The notes under the pieces: model-generated | Seen by the model: the letters and a program-made list of their open reading frames with translations, nothing else | Told to the model about the DNA's origin: nothing | The model's database searches: none | In this document: in pieces, positions 6,119 through 11,720 of the stretch | How the letters are laid out: each line of letters begins with the position of its first letter | Numbering within the stretch: the first letter of the stretch is position 1 | NCBI GenBank assembly: GCA_947487325.1 | Contig: CANKWG010000053.1 | Location: forward strand, 1-11,720 | Source: Oxalobacteraceae bacterium | GTDB taxonomy: Bacteria; Pseudomonadota; Gammaproteobacteria; Burkholderiales; Burkholderiaceae_D | Length of the DNA stretch: 11,720 bases | Direction of reading: 5' to 3' | Translations under genes and position numbers: made by a program

Positions 6119-7454
6119 GACAGCGAGAATGTGTCGCAGTGCCAATCGCCTCCGTACGAGAGGCACTCACGACATCACCAGCTGTGCTGCGATCTTTATT
6201 GTCATTAACACTCGTCGCCATAGAAAAATCTCTAGCAGAATCCGGATATTTTGCATTAATCCATTTGAATTTTTTTCTAAACACGTCCAGTGCTTTTTTC
6301 AAAGATCGTAATCGATGGTAAATCCATTGCCAGCCAGGACTTTTTTCTTTTTCTAAATGCTTCTGAAGACGCTGAACGCTACGGATATAACAGCCGTGAA
6401 AAAATATCTGCAGCACAATGAGTGGTTGCATCAACATCTGCGTGACCGAAGGATAGACGATCAAGCGATAGAGGCTTTGAGGTTCGGCAAGCAACTGATG
6501 CTTGTACTGATAGCGCCCCCACAGCATGTGACACCGTCGACCACCCCGGTTAATACAGTCCGTCACAGACCACAGACAAGCCAGCAAACCCAGACGGTAG
6601 GTACTCATCGCAGGATCGCTTGCCGACAAGAGCATCACATAGCTATCGCCAATGCGACAGGAAAATGCACCTGCGCAGATACGCCCGTTAATCTGAGCGA
6701 CTCCGAACAAGCCGCACTCGGCTGCCATCGCTAGAAAATTTTTCGTTTCGGTTTCATCAATAGCCGCTGATTTTCCACGCGCGGCCATGCCATCGCGTTT
6801 GAAGTGCTGAAGTATCAACACCAAATTACGCTGCTGCTCAACGGTGAGTTCATCACAGGCATAGGCCGTCCAACTAAAGTCCGAAAAATCCCGCAGCAGA
6901 CGATTGCGATACCCGCGCAGACTTTGACGGGTAGATTTTCCCAACCCAGCCATGTATGCCTCAGCGGACGGGGGCAGATTAAGTACATAGTTCTCTGAGA
7001 AGGAAAAAAACTGTGCAGGAAATGAACTAGGCGGTACCGATACGCTTACAGCATTGAAAGTGATATGACGAATACCAGAAAAGTTCGAGAAAACACTGGC
7101 CGCAAACGCATCTATCTGCGCTGAATCAAGAATGACAACCTCGCACAATACGGTTACACGCTTTCCATCAACACGAAATAGAAGCACACCAACAATCTCA
7201 CCACTGCGATACCCAACCCAGGTATTTGGCGGTGTCTGCTCAGGATCACTTAATTCCAGATAGCGCAGTGATGCGTATAAGCTACCCTGCAGTCTGTCCA
7301 GTGCCATTGATGCAAATGCAGGTACCGAATGCTTATAAATCTCACTGACGATCTCACTGAAGATTTCAGACCCAAGCGGCAGCGCCTCAGACTGGATCGC
7401 CGCTGCCGATCCTAAATTTAGAGAAGTAACGGATACCGGAAGGTGATTCGACAT
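6102..7454 (-). CDS. FemAB/BioF2-like GNAT-family acyltransferase, function unknown
   Basis: Protein of 450 aa with what looks like a double GNAT layout. The N-terminal half has strand-rich TWVGYRSGEIVGVLLFRVDG (78-97). A linker, YMAGLGKSTRQSLRGYRNRL (167-186), resembles the Lys/Arg-rich helix before the second domain in CelD/BioF2-like acetyltransferases. The C-terminal GNAT-like domain spans about 205-335 and includes GLFGVAQINGRICAGAFSCR (248-267). A strongly basic helical stretch (about 352-403) and a low-complexity Ser/Thr-rich tail (404-450) follow. The ATG at 7454 is well placed after AGGA (7461-7464). Relatives I know act in exopolysaccharide or cell-envelope modification, or, for true FemABX, use aminoacyl-tRNA; neither role is shown here. 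It lies 52 nt before phaC on the same strand. No signal peptide or clear membrane segment is seen. Confidence 0.75.
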   Translation of the reverse strand: MSNHLPVSVTSLNLGSAAAIQSEALPLGSEIFSEIVSEIYKHSVPAFASMALDRLQGSLYASLRYLELSDPEQTPPNTWVGYRSGEIVGVLLFRVDGKRVTVLCEVVILDSAQIDAFAASVFSNFSGIRHITFNAVSVSVPPSSFPAQFFSFSENYVLNLPPSAEAYMAGLGKSTRQSLRGYRNRLLRDFSDFSWTAYACDELTVEQQRNLVLILQHFKRDGMAARGKSAAIDETETKNFLAMAAECGLFGVAQINGRICAGAFSCRIGDSYVMLLSASDPAMSTYRLGLLACLWSVTDCINRGGRRCHMLWGRYQYKHQLLAEPQSLYRLIVYPSVTQMLMQPLIVLQIFFHGCYIRSVQRLQKHLEKEKSPGWQWIYHRLRSLKKALDVFRKKFKWINAKYPDSARDFSMATSVNDNKDRSTAGDVVSASRTEAIGTATHSRCPMQTL

Positions 7455-7723
7455 GAGTGGTCCTGAAGATGAAGGAATTCTGCTTGATCAGACTGGCGCC
7501 TGTCTCTATCAGTCAACCGAAAAACGTATCGACACCTACAGCACGACGCGCATCGCCCGTACTGCAAGAAGCCGTTACGCCACCGATGGCCTGACCAGGT
7601 AAGCGTCCGGTACGATTATTTAGCGGGCAGATGCATAAAGAATTGACCGCCGCCAAGCAGAATCTCCATGCGACTGTGATGGCTCAACGGGCGTAACCAG
7701 CGCATCGGCATCATCTATGCAAT
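7455..7723. other. Divergent intergenic region, left part
   Basis: This is the first 269 nt of the 456-nt gap between the leftward GNAT gene and the rightward HlyD-type gene; the rest holds the tRNA-like element and the HlyD leader. It must contain the GNAT promoter. Two short open frames exist: plus strand 7453-7602 (49 codons, ATG overlapping the GNAT ATG, with AAGGTG 7 nt before it) and minus strand 7616-7714 (32 codons, no ribosome site). Neither resembles a protein I can name with confidence. An imperfect dyad is centred near 7498. Confidence 0.5.
7485..7511. promoter_or_regulatory. Imperfect dyad, possible operator of the GNAT gene
   Basis: Two arms, TGAT...AGAC.GGC and its approximate inverse, meet at the palindrome GGCGCC (7495-7500). 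With one gap, 11 of 13 arm positions are complementary. It lies 31-57 nt upstream of the GNAT ATG, a plausible operator position. No regulator gene is adjacent, so the assignment is speculative. Confidence 0.3.
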
Positions 7724-7795
7724 AGGGGAGTGCCCAGCGGGGGCCGCTCGGTGTCCAAGCCGGCTGACGTGGTTCGATTCCATGCTCCCCTGCCA
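7724..7795 (+). tRNA. tRNA-like element, Gly(UCC)-like, with a broken anticodon stem
   Basis: The ends are those of a tRNA. AGGGGAG (7724-7730) pairs perfectly with CTCCCCT (7785-7791), followed by discriminator G and an encoded CCA (7793-7795). The T arm is CGTGG-TTCGATT-CCATG (7768-7784), with a canonical loop. The D arm is small: GCCC (7732-7735) with GGGC (7741-7744) and a 5-nt loop AGCGG. The loop TGTCCAA (7752-7758) places UCC at the anticodon, and the 3' half resembles proteobacterial tRNA-Gly(UCC) as I recall it. However, position 33 is G, not U, and the stem 7747-7751/7759-7763 has two mismatches and one G-U pair. The central part can instead form a long imperfect hairpin (7743-7764). 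At 72 nt it is a few bases short. It may be a decayed tRNA gene, a non-translational tRNA mimic, or an integration scar. Confidence 0.5.
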
Positions 7796-7910
7796 ATTTC
7801 CGACTGGGAGTGGACGCTGACGGCGGAATCTCTACGCACTATTTTCTCGTTACGCGGCGCGGAGAGGATTTATCAGATGGGTGAAGTCCATGTTGACGCA
7901 CTGAGCGCCA
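7796..7910. other. Leader between the tRNA-like element and the HlyD-type gene
   Basis: A purine-rich GAGAGGA (7862-7868) lies 8 nt before an ATG at 7877, but that frame is a 55-codon dead end that does not continue into the adaptor. The adaptor frame itself has a GTG (7881) and an ATG (7890) followed by TGA (7902-7904), then TTG at 7911. Confidence 0.5.
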
Positions 7911-9071
7911 TTGACCTTGATTTTCTTTCTGATCGCGATCGCTTTACTGTCAGCGACCATCTTCGTCGTCTGGATTCTTACGCCAGCACCTTTGCGACTT
8001 CTATTGATCCGCGCCGAGAAAGGTACATTGAGCGTGAATGTTGATAACGAAGGCATCATGCGTGCGCGCGATGCCTTTATCGTTGTCAGTCCAATCGCGG
8101 CAACGATAGAACGGATCACGCTGCGCACTGGCGATACCGTCGTGCGTGGTGATACCGTTGCCTGGCTCTTGCCCTTATCTATTGATCTACAGGCCAAAGA
8201 CCAAGCACTCGCCCGCCTACAGGCTGCGCAGGCTCGATGGTCAGAAGCGACATTGCAGCAACGCGAAGCCGAGATCATTCATGAGCTAGCTAAACATGAA
8301 TTTGAAAGACAAAGACTACTAGTTCGGGATCATTTGATCTCGCCGCAAGCACTCGATCAATTAATCGCTCGCGAAAATACTGCCCGTGCTGGTGTCAGTA
8401 CTGCGCAAGCTCGTACCAAAGCAGCCCAAGCATCTATTACCGAGGGGCGCGCCGCGGTCAACACGTTCACACGTGCTGCAGAAAGAAAAACTCCTGTGCT
8501 TGCCCCCGCTTCCGGTCGCGTCCTATCGATCAATCAACAAAGCGAACGCACGATTGCCGCTGGCCTGCCGCTCATGACGATAGGCGATCCAACACAGGTG
8601 GAAGCTGTGGTTGATGTGCTATCGATCGATGCGGTCAAAATACGACCGGGTATGCGCATGCTGCTGAGAGACTGGGGAGGTGATACGCCTTTGGAGGCGA
8701 GCGTCAGGCTAGTTGAGCCCGTCGCATTTACAAAAGTATCAGCACTGGGCATCGAAGAACAACGTGTGAATGTGATTGCCGATCCGGTTGGCCCGCCCTG
8801 GCCACTTGGCGATGGCTATCGCATTCAGGCAAGGATCGTGCTCTGGCAGCAGGACGCAGCACTAAAACTACCGGGTAGTAGTGTTTTCCGGGTCGGTAAT
8901 GAATGGCACATATTCGTTGCAGAGAACGACCGCGCAAGAGAAAGAACCGTCATCATCGGTCAGCGCAACCGCGATGACGTACAGATCATCAGCGGTCTGC
9001 GCGAGGGTGAACAAGTCGTCAGATTCCCCAGCAGGCAGGTGAGTGATGGAGCGCGCATCATAGACGAATGA
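7911..9071 (+). CDS. HlyD-family periplasmic adaptor (efflux membrane fusion protein), orphan
   Basis: Membrane fusion protein of 386 aa that would link an inner-membrane transporter to an outer-membrane channel. A single hydrophobic segment (about residues 2-24) anchors it. The first half of the lipoyl-like domain is about 38-90 (VDNEGIMRAR, then ERITLRTGDTVVRGDTVAWL). A coiled-coil hairpin spans about 93-190. The second lipoyl half is TPVLAPASGRVLSI (194-207), then a beta-barrel (about 225-310) and a membrane-proximal domain to the C-terminus. No ABC, RND or MFS partner gene and no TolC-like gene is adjacent, which is unusual. The start is doubtful: the only start in the open frame is TTG at 7911 without a Shine-Dalgarno, and nine nt upstream is an in-frame TGA. 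A mutation may have cut off a normal charged N-terminus, or the gene uses TTG. Confidence 0.85.
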   Translation: MTLIFFLIAIALLSATIFVVWILTPAPLRLLLIRAEKGTLSVNVDNEGIMRARDAFIVVSPIAATIERITLRTGDTVVRGDTVAWLLPLSIDLQAKDQALARLQAAQARWSEATLQQREAEIIHELAKHEFERQRLLVRDHLISPQALDQLIARENTARAGVSTAQARTKAAQASITEGRAAVNTFTRAAERKTPVLAPASGRVLSINQQSERTIAAGLPLMTIGDPTQVEAVVDVLSIDAVKIRPGMRMLLRDWGGDTPLEASVRLVEPVAFTKVSALGIEEQRVNVIADPVGPPWPLGDGYRIQARIVLWQQDAALKLPGSSVFRVGNEWHIFVAENDRARERTVIIGQRNRDDVQIISGLREGEQVVRFPSRQVSDGARIIDE

Positions 9072-9089
9072 GATAGCGGAATGAGATAG
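9066..9089. repeat. Direct repeat at the end of the HlyD-type gene
   Basis: GAATGAGATAG occurs at 9066-9076 and again at 9079-9089, a 13-nt period. The first copy contains the TGA stop, so the second may be a short duplication of the gene end. Confidence 0.6.
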
Positions 9090-9095
9090 GCGCAT

Positions 9096-9113
9096 CCCAG
9101 CTGACGGGTTTTT
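9096..9113 (+). terminator. Weak terminator candidate after the HlyD-type gene
   Basis: CCC (9096-9098) and GGG (9106-9108) flank a 7-nt loop and are followed directly by TTTTT (9109-9113). The 3-bp stem is too short for confidence. It sits between two converging genes, where a terminator is expected. Confidence 0.25.
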
Positions 9114-10413
9114 ATACTGACTGCACGCGCTTGTCGACGACTCGTCTGGCCTTGCCCACCTGCGTGCGCTCCACACCATTCGGTGATAGGACGGTGACCG
9201 TGCAGGAAATGCCAATATAAGATTTGATCATCTGCTCTAGCTGCGCGCCACCACGAACACCGTCACCATGTCGAACTTCCTCGCGAGTTTCGACCAGAAC
9301 TTCCATCTGATCGAGATGCAGGTTGCGCGTCAATAAAATCTGATAATGCGGTGCCAGCGCGGGTTGCTGAAAGAGTAGTTCCTCGATCTGCGAAGGAAAT
9401 ACATTCACACCCCGAATAATCATCATGTCATCCGATCGTCCGGCGATCTTGTCCATGCGACGCATTGCGCGTGCCGTTGGCGGCAGCAAACGCGTCAAGT
9501 CGCGAGTGCGATACCGTATGACTGGCATGGCTTCCTTGGTGAGCGAAGTAAACACCAGCTCGCCCGCTTCACCCTCGGGCATGACTTCACCCGTGACCGG
9601 ATGAATGATCTCGGGATAAAAATGATCTTCCCAGATCACAGGACCATCCTTGGTCTCGATGCACTCATTCGCCACGCCCGGCCCCATCACTTCGGATAAG
9701 CCATAAATATCTACCGCATCAAGACCAGCACGCTGCTCAATCTCGTCGCGCATGCCCTGGCCCCAAGGTTCTGCACCGAAAATACCAATACGCAGCGAGG
9801 AGGCTGCCGGATCCAAGCCCTGCCGCTCGAACTCCTCAATGATATTGAGCATATAGCTCGGCGTGACCATGATGATGTCGGGCCGAAAATCTGTGATAAG
9901 TTGCACCTGCTTTTCCGTCTGACCACCGGACATTGGTATCACCGTGCAGCCAAGTTTTTCAGCGCCGTAATGCGCGCCCAGACCACCGGTGAACAAACCA
10001 TAACCGTAAGCGATGTGCACGATATCGCCGGCGCGACCACCGGATGCGCGAATCGATCGCGCCACCAATCCGGACCAGGTATCAATATCTTTTTGCGTGT
10101 AGCCGACCACCGTAGGTTTGCCCGTGGTCCCAGAAGAAGCATGTATTCGAACGACTTTGTCACGCGGCACAGCGAACATGCCAAACGGGTAGTTGGCGCG
10201 CAAATCTTCTTTGCCGGTGAAGGGAAATTTCGCCAGATCTGACAGCGATGTCAGGTCATCGGGATGTACGCCTTTTTCATCAAATCGTTGCCGATAATGG
10301 GGCACATTGGCGTAGGCGTGCTGCAGTGTGGCTTTCAAGCGCTGCAACTGCAGCGATTGCAATTCATCCTGACTGGCCGTCTCTATCGGCTCCAAATCCG
10401 CTCGGTTACTCAT
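9112..10413 (-). CDS. paaK: Phenylacetate-CoA ligase
   Basis: AMP-forming ligase that converts phenylacetate, CoA and ATP to phenylacetyl-CoA, the first step of the aerobic paa pathway in the cytoplasm. The 433-aa length is typical. The ATP loop SSGTTGKPT is at residues 93-101, the YGLSE motif at 237-241, the ribose-binding Asp305 in YRTRD, the hinge region GRSDDMMIIRGVNVFP at 325-340, and the C-terminal catalytic Lys is probably Lys421 (VGKARRVVDKR). All core motifs are intact. An AAGGAGA ribosome site (10420-10426) lies 6 nt before the ATG at 10413. It is the last visible gene of the leftward paaE-paaI-paaK series, 36 nt after paaI, and converges on the HlyD-type gene. Confidence 0.96.
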   Translation of the reverse strand: MSNRADLEPIETASQDELQSLQLQRLKATLQHAYANVPHYRQRFDEKGVHPDDLTSLSDLAKFPFTGKEDLRANYPFGMFAVPRDKVVRIHASSGTTGKPTVVGYTQKDIDTWSGLVARSIRASGGRAGDIVHIAYGYGLFTGGLGAHYGAEKLGCTVIPMSGGQTEKQVQLITDFRPDIIMVTPSYMLNIIEEFERQGLDPAASSLRIGIFGAEPWGQGMRDEIEQRAGLDAVDIYGLSEVMGPGVANECIETKDGPVIWEDHFYPEIIHPVTGEVMPEGEAGELVFTSLTKEAMPVIRYRTRDLTRLLPPTARAMRRMDKIAGRSDDMMIIRGVNVFPSQIEELLFQQPALAPHYQILLTRNLHLDQMEVLVETREEVRHGDGVRGGAQLEQMIKSYIGISCTVTVLSPNGVERTQVGKARRVVDKRVQSV

Positions 10414-10419
10414 GCGGTG

Positions 10420-10426
10420 TCTCCTT
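10420..10426 (-). promoter_or_regulatory. Ribosome binding site of paaK
   Basis: AAGGAGA on the minus strand, 6 nt before the ATG at 10413. Confidence 0.7.
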
Positions 10427-10449
10427 GATGATTGATACAGCGCTTTTTA

Positions 10450-10893
10450 TCAGAGTGGCTGCGTTGGTATCACTTCCCCTTTGAGCTGATGCGATTTACC
10501 ACGCATCAGTGCAATCTTCTTGCCATCGGCATTGCTCACGACGACATCATATATCCCCGTCCTACCACTCTTTGATTGCTCAGCAGCGGATGCGGTCAGC
10601 ACCTCACCCTCAAAGGCCGGCGCAAGAAACTCGATGCTGCAACCCGCAGCGACAGTTTGCACGTTATAGCTATTGCAGGCAAATGCAAAGCTGGAGTCGG
10701 CGAAGGTAAAAATAAATCCGCCGTGGCACATGCCATGGCCATTCAGCATATCGCTGCGCACCGTCATCTGCATGCGTGCGTGACCGGGATGAATATCGAT
10801 CAGCGTGATACCCAGCCCCTGTGTGGCCTTATCCTGCGCATACATATGCTGCGCGGTGGCTTGTGCGAGCGTTTGCGGATCCATGTTCTGCAC
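10450..10893 (-). CDS. paaI: PaaI hotdog-fold thioesterase
   Basis: Acyl-CoA thioesterase of the phenylacetate pathway, thought to hydrolyse ring-hydroxylated phenylacetyl-CoA and dead-end CoA esters so that CoA is not trapped. The hotdog signature is LNGHGMCHGGFIFTFAD, with the expected His-Gly-Gly and catalytic Asp (Asp66 in this numbering). I place the start at GTG 10893 (147 aa) because GAGAGGA lies 5 nt upstream (10899-10905). The longer ATG frame (10920, 156 aa) would overlap paaE by 17 nt with a non-family N-terminus, and ATG 10884 is too far from the ribosome site. The gene begins 10 nt after the paaE stop, consistent with one operon. Confidence 0.92.
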   Translation of the reverse strand: MQNMDPQTLAQATAQHMYAQDKATQGLGITLIDIHPGHARMQMTVRSDMLNGHGMCHGGFIFTFADSSFAFACNSYNVQTVAAGCSIEFLAPAFEGEVLTASAAEQSKSGRTGIYDVVVSNADGKKIALMRGKSHQLKGEVIPTQPL

Positions 10894-10898
10894 GATAT

Positions 10899-10905
10899 TC
10901 CTCTC
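10899..10905 (-). promoter_or_regulatory. Ribosome binding site that decides the paaI start
   Basis: GAGAGGA on the minus strand, overlapping the paaE stop codon and 5 nt before the GTG at 10893. Its spacing favours GTG over the in-frame ATGs at 10920 and 10884. Confidence 0.65.
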
Positions 10906-11720
10906 AGCTATCCTGATCAAAATCCAGCACTAGACGTTCACTGGCAGCGAAGGCCTGACAACTCAAAACAAAACCGCGCGCGATTTCGTAATCTTCCAGC
11001 GCATGATTGGCATCCATATCCACCCTGCCCTCAACGACCTTACAGCGACAAGTGGCGCAAATACCGCCCTTGCAGGCATAACGTATATCGATGCCATGCG
11101 CAAGACCGGCATCAAGCAGCGACTGACTATCCCGCTGCATCGTTATCTGATGGTGATGACCATCGATGATAAAACTGACATCGCACTGCGCACCCAGCGC
11201 GGAAGAATCGCTGGCACGCGCCTGGCGACGTGCAGCAGCTGCTGCATTATCAGCAGTAGGCGCTGAAAACAACTCGGTCTTGATCTGGTCTTTTAACATA
11301 CCTAGCGATTGCAGGGTCTCAGAGACCTGCTGGGTCATGCTTTCCGGGCCACAGATAAAGGCGATATCCACATCGTCGATGTTGATCCAATGCTCTGCGA
11401 GCGCACGGCACTTGTCGGCATCAATGCGGCCATTGAACAAATCAATATCTTGTTTTTCGCGGCTCATCACATGAACGATAGACAAGCGATCAAGAAAACG
11501 ATCTTTCAAATCCGCCAGCGCCTCGCGCAACATCACGGTGGATGAAGCGCGATTGCCATACACCAGCGTGACGCGGCTGTGTGGCTCGGTCAATAAACTG
11601 GTCTTGATAATCGAGTAGATCGGCGTGATACCACTGCCGGCTGCAAAGGCCAGATAGTGACGCGACTGCGCTGGCTGCAATGGCACCTGAAAATTTCCCA
11701 TCGGCGGCATAACATCAAGC
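10904..11720 (-). CDS. paaE: Phenylacetyl-CoA epoxidase reductase subunit PaaE (partial, 5' end outside window)
   Basis: Reductase that passes electrons from NAD(P)H through FAD and a 2Fe-2S centre to the PaaABC(D) epoxidase, which forms the ring 1,2-epoxide of phenylacetyl-CoA. The visible 271 residues start inside the flavin domain: the frame stays open to the window edge (Leu-Asp-Val before MPPMGNF), so the internal ATG at 11710 is not the start. The nucleotide-binding part has GSGITPIYSII (28-38), LVYGNRASS (52-60) and FICGPESM (121-128). The C-terminal plant-type ferredoxin domain has the cluster cysteines 216, 221, 224 and 254 (C-x4-C-x2-C-x29-C). All ligands are present. It is upstream of paaI by 10 nt; paaABCD would be expected to the right of the window. 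Confidence 0.95.
   Translation of the reverse strand, partial: LDVMPPMGNFQVPLQPAQSRHYLAFAAGSGITPIYSIIKTSLLTEPHSRVTLVYGNRASSTVMLREALADLKDRFLDRLSIVHVMSREKQDIDLFNGRIDADKCRALAEHWINIDDVDIAFICGPESMTQQVSETLQSLGMLKDQIKTELFSAPTADNAAAAARRQARASDSSALGAQCDVSFIIDGHHHQITMQRDSQSLLDAGLAHGIDIRYACKGGICATCRCKVVEGRVDMDANHALEDYEIARGFVLSCQAFAASERLVLDFDQDS

Noticed and set aside
6240..6360. Poly-A runs on the minus strand of the GNAT gene as a programmed frameshift site
   Set aside because: The runs encode Lys in frame and none forms an in-frame A AAA AAG heptamer with a following overlapping frame.
7724..7795. Selenocysteine tRNA, suggested by discriminator G and a UGA near the next gene
   Set aside because: The element is far too short, has no UCA anticodon, no 8-bp acceptor stem and no long variable arm; the upstream TGA position in the adaptor is not a plausible Sec site.
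7724..7795. tmRNA acceptor piece
   Set aside because: The discriminator is G rather than A, the G-U pair and Ala-type acceptor are missing, and no tag reading frame is seen nearby.
7730..8044. Plus-strand 104-codon open frame with a GTG start over the tRNA-like element and the HlyD N-terminus
   Set aside because: It overlaps the adaptor in another frame, its sequence resembles no protein I know, and its start lies inside the tRNA-like acceptor stem.

Overview
The window looks like a chromosome segment from a betaproteobacterium, most likely Burkholderiales or a relative. This rests on gene content and arrangement: a phenylacetate (paa) cluster, a polyhydroxyalkanoate synthase with the N-terminal domain common in beta-proteobacteria, a branched-chain-amino-acid-type ABC transporter linked to an acyl-CoA dehydrogenase, and a DUF2721 membrane protein. 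Base composition appears moderate. The taxonomic call is inference; no 16S or marker gene is present.

Layout, left to right. (1) 1-2348, minus strand: an acyl-CoA dehydrogenase gene followed by two tightly packed ABC ATPase genes (LivG type, then LivF type, cut by the window edge). This looks like an operon for uptake and beta-oxidation-like breakdown of an organic acid or amino-acid derivative. (2) 2349-2768: divergent intergenic region with no convincing gene. (3) 2769-4072: a DUF2721 membrane protein (plus) converging, with overlapping stop codons, on a METTL25-like SAM-dependent methyltransferase (minus). (4) 4073-4249: spacer carrying a degenerate array of five 11-bp tandem repeats. (5) 4250-7454, minus: a FemAB/BioF2-like GNAT protein gene followed 52 nt later by a polyhydroxyalkanoate synthase gene. 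(6) 7455-7910: a 456-nt divergent intergenic region holding an imperfect dyad and a tRNA-like element (7724-7795). The element has perfect acceptor and T arms and an encoded CCA, but a broken anticodon stem. (7) 7911-9071, plus: an orphan HlyD-type periplasmic adaptor gene with a weak TTG start just after an in-frame TGA. (8) 9112-11720, minus: paaE (cut by the window edge), paaI and paaK in transcription order.

Functionally, the right block activates phenylacetate to its CoA ester (PaaK), supplies electrons to ring epoxidation (PaaE) and rescues stalled CoA thioesters (PaaI). The left block probably feeds another CoA pathway. PhaC can store the resulting acetyl-CoA/3-hydroxyacyl-CoA as polymer. 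The least ordinary part is 6102-9071: the GNAT-phaC pair, the tRNA-like element and the orphan adaptor. I see no insertion sequence, CRISPR array, rRNA or intact prophage gene.
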